64,000 nucleotides of DNA from Larus michahellis (GCF_964199755.1 NC_133898.1:128028224-128092223), one strand, 5' to 3'. Shown: positions 25,451 through 36,560, numbered from the stretch's first letter. Notes: a model not told the origin generated them from the sequence alone. Program-made: numbers and translations.

Positions 25451-26026
25451 AACAACAATAAATTCTCCTTCACATTGCAAATTTGTACACTTATATTAAA
25501 TAGCATATTTTCTTTAAAAGTAAAGAGACATATTAGTAATGTCTCAGAGCTCTGACTCAAAGATTTTTAACATGAGCACTGGCGCAAGCAGGAATTGAGT
25601 TCAAAAACGTCAATCTGTGACACTAGGCAGCAGGTAGAGCAGTGGGGAACAATACGGGATGAAATGGAGGTGGAGCAAAGCGAAGGTGGGTTGAGCAGAA
25701 AAAAAACATGCTCTGAAAGAGAAAGGGAATGGGACAGATAGAGGTGCAGACACCCTGCCTCTATCCAGTCCTGCAGGAGGTCCAGGTGAAATGGGACATT
25801 CGTGAACAAGGTGTAACAACCACTGGTTTTGAGAAAAAAAAAAAAAAAGCCTGATGGACTTCTGATAGAAAAATGTCTTATTGATGGTAGAACACATGAC
25901 AAAGCAAGGGAATAAGCCAGTACCAGGGCAATACCCAAAGGTGGTTACCCACCACTTCCAGAAGGCCACCAGGGCAGCCTGATTCCCACCACCTCCACCA
26001 TGGTCAGGCTGTGGGCAGGATTAGGT

Positions 26027-26092
26027 AGAGTCAGGCAGGATTCAACCCTGCAGTCTCCTGCTGCGTTGTCCATTGCACTACTGGCCATATGG
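26027..26092 (-). pseudogene. tRNA-Arg-like relic lacking the anticodon arm (left arm)
   Basis: On the minus strand it reads GGCCAGTAGTGCAATGGACA, then jumps to GCAGGAGACTGCAGGGTTGAATCCTGCCTGACTC. The 5' acceptor, D arm and T arm are recognisable, but the anticodon stem-loop is missing, so it cannot work as a tRNA. Mirror copy at 35921-35985. Confidence 0.7.
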
Positions 26093-26371
26093 TGCCCCCA
26101 CTATGTCCCTGCCCCAGCCAGCCTAGTATCCAGCAGACTTGCTCCAGCATGCTGGGGTGGGCATGGAGTTGGAGAGGAAGAAGGAAAGTTTCATCCCCTC
26201 TCTGACATCTTTGTCCATGACAACCTTATACTAACCACCCATGGAGAAAGAGCAGCCAGAGCTGGCAGTGAACCTTGCCTGCACTGTTGATGGACCTTGC
26301 CTCCACTGGTGAGATGTCTTCCTGCCCTTGCAGAAGGCCCAGCTCTCATTCCCAGTCACAACAGTCACATC

Positions 26372-27303
26372 ATTGTGACATGGACAGTGGGATTGAGTGC
26401 ACCCTCAGCAAGTTTGCCGGTGACACCAAGCTGCGTGGCACAGTCGACACACTGGAGGGAAGGGATGCCACCCAGAGTGACCCTGACAGGCCTGAGAGGT
26501 GGGCCTGTGAGAACCTCATGAAGTTCAACCAGGCCAAGTGCAAGGTCCTGCACCTGGGTCAGAGCAATCCAAGGCACAAATGCAGGTTGAACGGAGAATG
26601 GCTTGAGAACAGCCCTGAGCAGAAGGACTTGGGGGTGCTAGTGGATAAGAAGTTCAACATGAGCCGGCAATATGCACTTGCAGCCCAGAAAGCCAACCTC
26701 ATCCTGGGCTGCACCAAAAGAAGCATGGCCAGCAGGTCGAGGGAGGTGATTCTGCCCCTCTACTCCACTCTGGTGAGACCCCACCTGGAGTACTGCATCC
26801 AGCTCTGGAACCCTCAGCACAAGAAGGACATGGACCTGTTGGAATGGGTCCAGCAGAGGGCCACAAAGATGATCAGAGGGCTGGAGCACCTCTGCTATGA
26901 GGACAGGCTGAGAGAGTTGGGGTTGTTCAGCCTAGAGAAGAGAAGGCTCTGAGGAGACCTTATAGTGTTCTTCCATTCCCTAAAGGGGGCCTACAGGAAA
27001 GACGGGGAGGGACTCTTTATCAGGGAGTGCAATGATAGGACACGGGGTAACGGCTTCAAACTGAAAGAGGGGAGATTCAGATTGGATATCAAGAAGAAAT
27101 TCTTTACTGTAAGGGTGGTGAGGCACTGGAACAGGTTGCCCAGGGAAGTTGTCAATGCCCCATCCCTGGAGGTGTTCAAGGCCGGTCTGGATGAGGCTTT
27201 GAGCAGCCTGGTCTAGTGGGAGGTGTCCCTGCCCAGGGCAGGGGGGTTGGAACTGGATGATCTTTAAGGTCCCTTCCAACCTGAACCATTCTGTGATTCT
27301 GTG
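26372..27303 (+). mobile_element. CR1 LINE, 0.93 kb (left arm)
   Basis: 5'-truncated CR1. It covers the C-terminal reverse transcriptase frame ([69 protein letters not shown]) and the 3' end ATTCTGTGATTCTGTG. An open frame of 225 codons spans 26275-26952. A stop follows EKRRL, so the copy is dead. Mirror copy at 34702-35640. Confidence 0.95.
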
Positions 27304-27740
27304 TAACAGGGTTCAGTTACTTACGTCAGGAGCTATAGTGTCCATCTGTGATGGGGCTGAGCCCATGGGCTGTCTGCTCTTAACACTGTCCACTACCACT
27401 TCTGCGTACGTACCCAAAGCTCACCTCAGGGTGTGCTAGTGGAGGGGTCCTGGTCCTGTGTCCTGCCCTGGGCCACCACTCACCCTCACAGCATCCCTGA
27501 GCCTGGCTCCTGCCCAAACTGACCCCACAGATCGCCCCATCCCACCCTCCAGTTCATCCTCCAGCCTGGACTCCTCTCTGCAGCCAGACCTTGGGCATCC
27601 TCTCCTCAGGTTGCCACTTCCCTTCCATAGCTACAGCCTTGCTGGAGGGTGCCTGGACACCTCTGGGGTGGTCCCCATGGAGAGGACATCCCCATCACCC
27701 AGGCCTGGGTCCGTGTCATGGAGCTGCATCCCTCCACCCT

Positions 27741-27812
27741 GGCCTCGTGGCGCAAGGGCAGCGCGTCTGACTCCAGATCAGAAGGTTGTGTGTTCAAATC
27801 ACACCGGGGTCA
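27741..27812 (+). tRNA. tRNA-Trp (anticodon CCA), left-arm copy
   Basis: 72 nt. The acceptor GGCCTCG pairs with CGGGGTC, with G-U pairs at two positions. The anticodon loop is CTCCAGA and the T arm GTGTG-TTCAAAT-CACAC. Compared with the copy at 24405 it has GGCC for GACC at the 5' end and AAGGGCAG for AATGGTAG in the D loop. It can still fold, but the D loop is less typical, so expression is uncertain. The first downstream T run (TTTT) is near 27852. Confidence 0.85.
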
Positions 27813-28202
27813 ACCTTGGGCCACCACTGGCCACCCTCTGTATTGCCCCTGCTTTTCTCGGGGGCTGCCCTGCCTGAGGGGTGGGGATCTGCAAGGCATT
27901 GGCCAGCTCAGCTGTAGAGCAGCACCTCAGGGAACAGCTGGTGGGGAAACACAATGCCCAGACCTTTCCTTTCACCCAGGCCATATGGCTCTCCTTGAGA
28001 GGCTATTGGTCATGACCAGAGTGGAGGGTAAACAGGGAGGTGTCTGCCACAGTTTTCCTCATCAAGAAGCTGAAGGAAGTGAAATCTTCCTCACGAAAGT
28101 GCAAGAAGATCCATAAGTGCATGCTCAGTCCCTCCTGAGGGACCTGGGCTTAGCCCCAGGCAGGCAATATTTGCCTGAGAGGGTAACACAAGGTGGTACA
28201 GT

Positions 28203-28391
28203 CAGACCAGGGAATTTCAGGAGCGGATCCAGGACAATTATTCAGTGTAGGATTATGGAGATAGGGACAGATTTCTGCTGAACAACGTGAGAAGTTTTAT
28301 CAAAAAGATTCAGAAGGAGGATCTGGGGAGCTCTAATGTGGTCAGCTCACCTCAGAGCCCAGACGAAGACTATGGAATAATATACCCCTGA
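28203..28391 (+). pseudogene. relic of an unidentified protein-coding gene (left arm)
   Basis: One frame reads QTREFQERIQDNYSV, an in-frame TAG, then DYGDRDRFLLNNVRSF, IKKIQKEDLGSSNVV and SSPQSPDEDYGIIYP, ending at TGA 28389-28391. The balanced, motif-like composition strongly suggests real coding ancestry. The TAG is shared with the right-arm copy (33614-33803), so the relic was already broken before the inverted duplication. No intron-exon context or poly-A tail is clear. I do not recognise the family. Confidence 0.45.
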
Positions 28392-28779
28392 AAGTCATGC
28401 CCAAATGAAGGAAGGATGCGATGATGATTGGAAAGACGGATTTACCCAACCAGGCCACTCTTGGCCAGCATCATAGATTTCTTTGAGGAGATTACTTTCT
28501 TGGTGGTCAAGAGGACAACAAGGAACATCATTTATCTTGACGCGTCACTGTAGCAGGACACAGAGACAAAACACCCAAGCTGAATGCCACGGTAAAGCAA
28601 AGTGGCTGGACCAGGGGGCCGAGGGGGTTACGGTCAGCAGCTGGCAGTCCAGTTAACGTTCCTCACTGCTTCATGTTGCACTGGATGTTCTTTGGTGTCC
28701 TTGTGATGGGCACAGAGGATGTTCTACAGAACGAAGGACACGGGCAGGCTGACAGGGTCACAGGGATGGTGAGGGGCCA

Positions 28780-28852
28780 GGGCCAGTGGCGCAATGGACA
28801 ACGCGCCTGACTACGGATCAGGAGATTGCAGGTTCGACTCCTGCCTGGCTCG
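28780..28852 (+). tRNA. tRNA-Arg (anticodon ACG), left-arm copy
   Basis: 73 nt. The acceptor GGGCCAG pairs with CTGGCTC and the discriminator is G. The D arm is GCGCAATGGACAACGCGC. The anticodon loop is CTACGGA between CCTGA and TCAGG. The T arm is GCAGG-TTCGACT-CCTGC. As I recall, vertebrate tRNA-Arg(ACG) genes usually have TCTGA/TCAGA and CCAGG/CCTGG stems; here both sides changed together, keeping the pairing. A T run (CACTTTTAG) just downstream fits an RNA polymerase III terminator. Confidence 0.93.
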
Positions 28853-28856
28853 ACAC

Positions 28857-28860
28857 TTTT
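28857..28860 (+). terminator. Pol III terminator of tRNA-Arg (left arm)
   Basis: TTTT four bases after the tRNA 3' end. The same run occurs, reversed, at 33144-33147 in the right arm. Confidence 0.6.
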
Positions 28861-29739
28861 AGCCTGGCAATGGCACCTCCTGCTCCCTCCGTGAGGGCCT
28901 TTCTTCTCCTGCCCATCGCCGGTGCCCCTGGGCCTTCTGCAGGGCAAAAGTGCTGGGCTGTCTTCTTGCCCTGCAGGATGGAAAAAGTTCCTCCAGACCT
29001 TATGGTGGAGCTGGACACTTTATCTCATCACTCTTCTCTGCTCACTACTTATGTCCCTCTACTCGCCCTGCTTGCTCATATTCTACACTGGGAATACTGC
29101 ATGCAGCTTTGGAGCCCCCAGTATAAGGGCATTGAGCAACTGGAACAAGTCTAGTGGATGGCCATCAAAATGTCCTGGTGTTCTGACACTCACAGTATGA
29201 GGAGAAGCCATGGGAACTGGGTTGATTTGACCTTGGGAAGAGAAGGTTTTAATGAAGACCTGATAGCTACCTTCCAGTACCTATGAGGCAGTCATCAAGC
29301 CAGGCACTTCATAGCATTTTATGATAAAAGAATGGGAGACAATAGGTATAATTTGAAATGGGAGGTTCTGGCCAATTATGAAGGAAGAGTTATTTTCCTG
29401 AATTTTTTGTCATTGATGAAGGTAGGAAGGAGAGAGGGATAAAGGGAAGGAGTGAAGAAAGGAGGGGGCTGTAACCAAGGCATGGTAATAGAGGCTCAGC
29501 AGGTAAGTTTTCAGTTGGCGCAAAGAGGTCCCAGTGGGTTCCAGGGACAGTGACTGAGGCAGGGGAAACATCTCACCTGCCCCACAGGAGACTCAGCTGC
29601 AATGCCCAGCTTATAAGGGTTGGGTTCAGGCCTGGGTCTCCTGGGGGCTGTAGTGGGCAGCTCTGGGGTAGTCCCCATAGGGACCATGTCCCCACCACCC
29701 AGGCTGGGTCCATGCCTGGGGGCTGCATCCCTCCATATT

Positions 29740-29811
29740 GACCTGGTAGCACAAGGGCAGCATGTCTGACTCCAGATCAGGAGGTTGTCTGGTTGAATCA
29801 CACCAGGGTAA
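29740..29811 (+). pseudogene. tRNA-Trp-like relic
   Basis: 72 nt. It keeps TCTGACTCCAGATCAG (anticodon arm, CCA) and the overall length, but the acceptor stem (GACCTGG against CAGGGTA), the D arm (AGCACAAGG) and the T arm (TCTGG-TTGAATC) carry mismatches. The 5' flank matches that of the Trp gene at 27741, so this is a decayed duplicate unit. Confidence 0.8.
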
Positions 29812-31300
29812 GAGTTCCCCATTTCCGCAGGGTGCTGCTGGGGTGCTTTCTCCCAAGACTTTGCTTTTGAACTCTCTAAGGTTCGTGAGATCCTATCAGC
29901 CCGTTTCTCATGCCTCACAAGGCCCCTCTGAAGAGGAATCCTGCCCTCCAGCACACCAGCTTCTGCCCCCAATTTGATGCTGTCTAGAAACATGCTGTGT
30001 GCACCACATCCTATCATGCAGGTCATTAGTGAAGACATTTAAGTGTCAGTATCAGTATCAACACCTTCAAACTCCATTACTAATGAGACACTTGCTACAT
30101 TTCCAACTGGTGATCCCAACACTGCATCTGGTGGTCCAGATACATTTTCACCCACCTTCTTAACCTCTCCTTCAGTCCATGTCTTTGCAATCTGGCTACA
30201 AGAAGACTCTGGGAGACCCTATTTAAAACCTCACCTAAGACAAGATAAACAAGTGTTTCTTTCCCAGGTTCCAGCAAGGTAGGCAGTTGGGTAGGTCAGG
30301 TAGGATCTTAGTAAGCCTATGGTGGCAGTTTGCGACTACTTTTGTGTCCTTCATGTGTCCATTTTGCTCAAGTGATTCCTGACTCGATCATCCTCGTCCA
30401 TGAATAATCCACTGCCATAGGCTCTGTCAGAAGGCAAAGGGACATAAAGATGAGAGCAGACCTCATCAATAAAGATAGAAGCAGAGAAGGCATTGAGTAC
30501 CTCAGCCTGCTCCATGTCTGTTGCTATTTTCCTCCCTCACTCAGAAGTGGTTCCACACTTTCTTTTAATTTTCTATTGCTGCCAGTGTGATTCTAAAAGC
30601 CATTTTGTTGACCTTTTACAGGACTACCAATTTCAACTCCAGCTGAGCTTTGGTTTTCCTGTGTCAGCAGCTAATTCTAACCATCAGATTGAAGGAATGA
30701 TTATCACCCTGTTTGACATTTGTGGAACCACATCTGGAGTCTGTGTCCACTTTTGGGATCTCCAGGACAAGAAAGACATTTATGGACTGCATTAAGTCCC
30801 AGAGATGGTCATCCAGATGAGAAGGTGGTGGACTGCCTGATGAGGAGTGGCCTAGAGAGCTAGGTTTCTATAATACATAGAAGAAGAGGTCAAGGAAGGA
30901 CTATAATCTTGTTTTATTCTATACGTGCCTGCAGAGGAATTGGAGTCAGGCTTTTCTTGTGGACATAGAGAATGGATCTCAACAAAACCAGATTTTGTCA
31001 AAGAAAATCTCTATTAGATGACAGGAAAAATATTTTACACATCAGAGGTCACACATTAGAACAGGGTCCCAGTGAGGTCTTGGATTTCCCACCGTTGGAG
31101 ACATTCAAAGCTTGACACTAACAAAATGACCTAATGTGAAAGACTTCTGTGCTCTGAGCAGGGGATTAGATCACCTGCCTTCTGGGGATCTCACAAAATC
31201 TAATTTTTTCTATAATTCACTAAATCCTCTTGCACCCTCCCCTGCTCCCCTCTCAAAACCCATCCAGTGATGGGAAGCCCCCAGAGCTCCAGGAGGACAA

Positions 31301-31373
31301 GGGCCAGTGGTGCAATGGACAACATGCCTGACTGTGGATCAGGAGATTGCAGGTTCAACTCCTGCCTGACTCG
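31301..31373 (+). pseudogene. tRNA-Arg-derived relic with a GTG (His) anticodon
   Basis: 73 nt, collinear with the tRNA-Arg genes at 28780 and 33152. Differences include GCGC to GTGC, ACGCG to ACATG, TACGG to TGTGG, TTCGA to TTCAA and GGCTCG to GACTCG, mostly CpG decay. The anticodon becomes GTG and the acceptor stem gains one mismatch. It has no terminator run close behind. Probably not a working tRNA. Confidence 0.75.
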
Positions 31374-32506
31374 GCCTAAAACTGCCTGGCTCTTGTGGAG
31401 GTGACAAGGGACAGCTGTCTTCATGAGGTCCTTCCTCTTCTGGGTTTTTGGTCCATCTTTCTGGCATCAGCAACACTGGAGCATTATTTTGCGACACCTC
31501 GCATCAAAGCTGTGAGCATGTCACCTGCTGTAAGAACCACCACTCCTCAATTCCTTTTTGATCTGGCCTGCTGATTTCCTGGACTGCTGAGCAGCACGAT
31601 TGCTCCTGAGATCTCTGGGTGCGTGTTCTCCTCATAAGCCCTGTGCAGATCTTCTCTCTGTCTTCCTGGGCACCACTGAGTGAAAGCTACCTGAAGCTTC
31701 ACTAGTAACCGTCAGTAAGGGGTAAGTGAAAAATGGTCTGGGATATTGGGCTTGAAGGGTTGTGGTCAGGGACTGGAAGTGCAAATGGTGGTTTATTGCT
31801 CCTAGTGCTCCTCAGGTGTCAATGCTGACGCTGACACTATTGAACATCTTTGTTGACATAGTAATGGGGTAGGATGAGTCCTGTGTGGGTTCATGGATGA
31901 CACCAGTGGACAGGGAAGCAGCTAACGCTGGCAGGGACAGCTGTCATTCAGAGTGACTTGGGCAGGGTGAAGGAAGTTCAGCAAAGGCAAACAACACCCT
32001 GCAGCACTACAGACTGGGGGTGACTCTCAGAAAAGCAGCTGTGCCGAAAGGGGCATAGAGGGTCTTGGAGAACAGCAACTTGAACAAGAGTGAGCAGTGT
32101 GCCCTTGCACCCATGAAGGCCAACCATGTGCTGGGCTGTCCTACCAAGAACATAGCTACCAGCTCAATAAGAGGGATTATTGCCAAGCATCCGGCACTTC
32201 TGAGACCATCACTGGGGCACTGTGTCCAAAACTAACCTCCTTGATACAAACCAGACACTGACAACATGAAGTAACTCTACTTTTGTCCTTTTCCCTACTT
32301 TTCCATGCCTTTTTGAGCTTCTGCCCTAGTGAATGCTTTTTTAAAGCCCTCCTCAGGGAATTTGCAATTCTGCTGGAAGATGTAATTTTACCCTTTCTTG
32401 TCTGATATATCTTGTAGTCTCCTGAGCAATCCTAATTCCTAAAAGAAGGTTGCAAAGTCATAAAAGTGAGGAGTGTGGGATGCCCGGGTGCTGCATCCCT
32501 CCACCC

Positions 32507-32700
32507 TGACCTCATGGGCAGTGTGTTTGCATAGAATCATAGAATATCTCAAGTTGGAAGGGACCCATGAGGATCACCAAGTCCAACTCCCTGCTCCTCA
32601 CAGGACTTCCTAAAATTAAACCATATGACTAAGAGCATTGTCCACATGCTTCTTGAATGCTGCATCTGCATGACAAGGTTGGGTGTCTGAATCACACTGA
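32507..32700 (+). pseudogene. tRNA-Trp-like relic split by a CR1 insertion
   Basis: The left piece GACCTCATGGGCAGTGTGTT and the right piece GACAAGGTTGGGTGTCTGAA, then TCACACTGAGGCCA, match the two halves of the local tRNA-Trp genes. The 5' flank CTGCATCCCTCCACCC is identical to that of the Trp gene at 27741. A minus-strand CR1 end sits at the position of the anticodon arm. Confidence 0.65.
32530..32662 (-). mobile_element. CR1 LINE 3' fragment inside a tRNA relic
   Basis: ATAGAATCATAGAATATCTC, AAGTTGGAAGGGACCCATGA and AAACCATATGACTAAGAGC are typical of a distinct CR1 3' end subtype not seen elsewhere in the window. It interrupts the tRNA-Trp relic. Confidence 0.9.
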
Positions 32701-33151
32701 GGCCAGGCTTGGGACAGTCCTACACGCAGGTGGCCTGTCCATGCTTTGCGTGGGGCTCATCGATGTTGCATGCAAAACTTTACAAGGCATTGAAAAACAT
32801 CAGCAAGACCAATGTGAGCCTCAAAGGTGGCTGGGGATGAGGGCACATGGTGTGCCAGAACAGCTTGGGTGCACTGGGTCTCTTCAGCCAGCAGTGTGGC
32901 AGTTCAGGAGGCATGTTCATCCTGCTGTGGGATTTGCTGTGGTGCCACTGGCTGTGGTGTGGGCACCGGCTCTGCCCCTTTTGCAGTGTCCAGCTCCACC
33001 ATAAGGTTTGGAGGAACTATTTCCATCCTGCAGGGCAAGAAGACAGCCCAGCACTTTTGCCCTGCAGAAGGCCCAGGGGCACCGACGATGGGCAGGAGAA
33101 GAAAGGCCCTCACGGAGGGAGCAGGAGGTGCCATTGCCAGGCTAAAAGTGT

Positions 33152-33224
33152 CGAGCCAGGCAGGAGTCGAACCTGCAATCTCCTGATCCGTAGTCAGGCG
33201 CGTTGTCCATTGCGCCACTGGCCC
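33152..33224 (-). tRNA. tRNA-Arg (anticodon ACG), right-arm copy
   Basis: Identical over 73 nt to the left-arm copy at 28780-28852, with the same cloverleaf and the same downstream T run (33147-33144 on the minus strand). Confidence 0.93.
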
Positions 33225-33613
33225 TGGCCCCTCACCATCCCTGTGACCCTGTCAGCCTGCCCGTGTCCTTCGTTCTGTAGAACATCCTCTGTGCCCATCA
33301 CAAGGACACCAAAGAACATCCAGTGCAACATGAAGCAGTGAGGAACGTTAACTGGACTGCCAGCTGCTGACCGTAACCCCCTCGGCCCCCTGGTCCAGCC
33401 ACTTTGCTTTACCTTGGCATTCAGCTTGGGCGTTTTGTCTCTGTGTCCTGCTACAGTGACGCGTCAAGATAAATGATGTTCCTTGTTGTCCTCTTGACCA
33501 CCAAGAAAGTAATCTCCTCAAAGAAATCTATGATGCTGGCCAAGAGTGGCCTGGTTTGGGTAAATCCGTCTTTCCAATCATCATCGCATCCCTCCTTCAT
33601 TTGGGCATGACTT

Positions 33614-33803
33614 TCAGGGGTATATTATTCCATAGTCTTCGTCTGGGCTCTGAGGTGAGCTGACCACATTAGAGCTCCCCAGATCCTCCTTCTGAATCTT
33701 TTTGATAAAACTTCTCACGTTGTTCAGCAGAAATCTGTCCCTATCTCCATAATCCTACACTGAATAATTGTCCTGGATCCGCTCCTGAAATTCCCTGGTC
33801 TGA
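33614..33803 (-). pseudogene. relic of an unidentified protein-coding gene (right arm)
   Basis: Mirror of 28203-28391. It carries the same frame, the same in-frame TAG and the same end DEDYGIIYP plus stop. Not recognised. Confidence 0.45.
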
Positions 33804-34192
33804 CTGTACCACCTTGTGTTACCCTCTCAGGCAAATATTGCCTGCCTGGGGCTAAGCCCAGGTCCCTCAGGAGGGACTGTGCATGCACTTATGGATCTTC
33901 TTGCACTTTCGTGAGGAAGATTTCACTTCCTTCAGCTTCTTGATGAGGAAAACTGTGGCAGACACCTCCCTGTTTACCCTCCACTCTGGTCATGACCAAT
34001 AGCCTCTCAAGGAGAGCCATATGGCCTGGGTGAAAGGAAAGGTCTGGGCATTGTGTTTCCCCACCAGCTGTTCCCTGAGGTGCTGCTCTACAGCTGAGCT
34101 GGCCAATGCCTTGCAGATCCCCACCCCTCAGGCAGGGCAGCCCCCGAGAAAAGCAGGGGCAATACAGAGGGTGGCCAGTGGTGGCCCAAGGT

Positions 34193-34264
34193 TGACCCCG
34201 GTGTGATTTGAACACACAACCTTCTGATCTGGAGTCAGACGCGCTGCCCTTGCGCCACGAGGCC
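34193..34264 (-). tRNA. tRNA-Trp (anticodon CCA), right-arm copy
   Basis: Same 72-nt sequence as the left-arm gene at 27741, including the less typical AAGGGCAG D loop. The anticodon and T arms are intact. Confidence 0.85.
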
Positions 34265-34701
34265 AGGGTGGAGGGATGCAGCTCCATGACACAGACCCAG
34301 GCCTGGGTGATGGGGATGTCCTCTCCATGGGGACCACCCCAGAGGTGTCCAGGCACCCTCCAGCAAGGCTGTAGCTATGGAAGGGAAGTGGCAACCTGAG
34401 GAGAGGATGCCCAAGGTCTGGCTGCAGAGAGGAGTCCAGGCTGGAGGATGAACTGGAGGGTGGGATGGGGCGATCTGTGGGGTCAGTTTGGGCAGGAGCC
34501 AGGCTCAGGGATGCTGTGAGGGTGAGTGGTGGCCCAGGGCAGGACACAGGACCAGGTCCCCTCCACTAGCACAGCCTGAGGTGAGCTTTGGGTACGTACG
34601 CAGAAGTGGTAGTGGACAGTGTTAAGAGCAGACAGCCCATGGGCTCAGCCCTATCACAGATGGACACTATAGCTCCTGACGTAAGTAACTGAACCCTGTT
34701 A

Positions 34702-35640
34702 CACAGAATCACAGAATGGTTCAGGTTGGAAGGGACCTTAAAGATCATCCAGTTCCAACCCCCCTGCCCTGGGCAGGGACACCTCCCACTAGACCAGGCT
34801 GCTCAAAGCCTCATCCAGACCGGCCTTGAACACCTCCAGGGATGGGGCATTGACAACTTCCCTGGGCAACCTGTTCCAGTGCCTCACCACCCTTACAGTA
34901 AAGAATTTCTTCTTGATATCCAATCTGAAACTCCCCTCTTTCAGTTTGAAGCCGTTACCCCGTGTCCTATCATTGCACTCCCTGATAAAGAGTCCCTCCC
35001 CGTCTTTCCTGTAGGCCCCCTTTAGGGAATGGAAGAACACTATAAGGTCTCCTCAGAGCCTTCTCTTCTCCAGGCTGAACAACCCCAACTCTCTCAGCCT
35101 GTCCTCATAGCAGAGGTGCTCCAGCCCTCTGATCATCTTTGTGGCCCTCTGCTGGACCCATTCCAACAGGTCCATGTCCTTCTTGTGCTGAGGGTTCCAG
35201 AGCTGGATGCAGTACTCCAGGTGGGGTCTCACCAGAGTGGAGTAGAGGGGCAGAATCACCTCCCTCGACCTGCTGGCCATGCTTCTTTTGGTGCAGCCCA
35301 GGATGAGGTTGGCTTTCTGGGCTGCAAGTGCATATTGCCGGCTCATGTTGAACTTCTTATCCACTAGCACCCCCAAGTCCTTCTGCTCAGGGCTGTTCTC
35401 AAGCCATTCTCCGTTCAACCTGCATTTGTGCCTTGGATGCTCTGACCCAGGTGCAGGACCTTGCACTTGGCCTGGTTGAACTTCATGAGGTTCTCACAGG
35501 CCCACCTCTCAGGCCTGTCAGGGTCACTCTGGGTGGCATCCCTTCCCTCCAGTGTGTCGACTGTGCCACGCAGCTTGGTGTCACCGGCAAACTTGCTGAG
35601 GGTGCACTCAATCCCACTGTCCATGTCACAGACAATGATG
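34702..35640 (-). mobile_element. CR1 LINE, 0.94 kb (right arm)
   Basis: Mirror of 26372-27303. Its reverse transcriptase remnant is open as two overlapping frames because of a small indel relative to the left copy. Confidence 0.95.
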
Positions 35641-35920
35641 TGACTGTTGTGACTGGGAATGACAGCTGGGCCTTCTGCAAGGGCAGGAAGACATCTCACC
35701 AGTGGAGGCAAGGTCCATCAACAGTGCAGGCAAGGTTCACTGCCAGCTCTGGCTGCTCTTTCTCCATGGGTGGTTAGTATAAGGTTGTCATGGACAAAGA
35801 TGTCAGAGAGGGGATGAAACTTTCCTTCTTCCTCTCCAACTCCATGCCCACCCCAGCATGCTGGAGGAAGTCTGCTGGATACTAGGCTGGCTGGGGCAGG
35901 GACATAGTGGGGGCACCATA

Positions 35921-35985
35921 TGGCCAGTAGTGCAATGGACAATGCAGCAGGAGACTGCAGGGTTGAATCCTGCCTGACTCTACCT
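35921..35985 (+). pseudogene. tRNA-Arg-like relic lacking the anticodon arm (right arm)
   Basis: Mirror of 26027-26092: GGCCAGTAGTGCAATGGACA joins directly to the T-arm side. Confidence 0.7.
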
Positions 35986-36560
35986 AATCCTGCCCACAGC
36001 CTGACCATGGTGGAGGTGGTGGGAATCAGGCTGCCCTGGTGGCCTTCTGGAAGTGGTGGGTAACCACCTTTGGGTATTGCCCTGGTACTGGCTTATTCCC
36101 TTGCTTTGTCATGTGTTCTACCATCAATAAGACATTTTTCTATCAGAAGTCCATCAGGCTTTTTTTTTTTTTTTCTCAAAACCAGTGGTTGTTACACCTT
36201 GTTCACGAATGTCCCATTTCACCTGGACCTCCTGCAGGACTGGATAGAGGCAGGGTGTCTGCACCTCTATCTGTCCCATTCCCTTTCTCTTTCAGAGCAT
36301 GTTTTTTTTCTGCTCAACCCACCTTCGCTTTGCTCCACCTCCATTTCATCCCGTATTGTTCCCCACTGCTCTACCTGCTGCCTAGTGTCACAGATTGACG
36401 TTTTTGAACTCAATTCCTGCTTGCGCCAGTGCTCATGTTAAAAATCTTTGAGTCAGAGCTCTGAGACATTACTAATATGTCTCTTTACTTTTAAAGAAAA
36501 TATGCTATTTAATATAAGTGTACAAATTTGCAATGTGAAGGAGAATTTATTGTTGTTAAG

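Larger units (their letters stand above)
25126..29019 (+). repeat. left arm of a 3.9-kb inverted repeat
   Basis: The whole segment is present in reverse complement at 32985-36882. Shared content in order: unique DNA, CR1 tail, poly-A tract, tRNA-Arg relic, 0.93-kb CR1, tRNA-Trp, protein-like relic, tRNA-Arg. By eye I count about a dozen substitutions and a few 1-4 base indels, so the arms differ by under 1 percent. Outer homology starts at ATTGGCTATGCAATGAGC and inner homology ends at GTGGAGCTGGACACT. Confidence 0.93.
29020..32984. other. loop between the inverted-repeat arms
   Basis: Four kilobases of single-copy sequence with older, decayed members of the tRNA cluster (29740 Trp-like, 31301 Arg-like, 32507-32700 Trp-like split by CR1). 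A weak CR1-like trace runs from about 29085 to 29280 (GCAACTGGAACAAGTCTAGTGG and following). No other gene seen. Confidence 0.6.

Noticed and set aside
25567-25969. mirrored open frames of about 120 codons in both inverted-repeat arms as a duplicated gene
   Set aside because: The duplication merely copies the frames. They run across a homopolymer tract and show no domain.
26275-26952. 225-codon open frame as a host gene
   Set aside because: It is the C-terminal part of a CR1 reverse transcriptase and ends inside the element.
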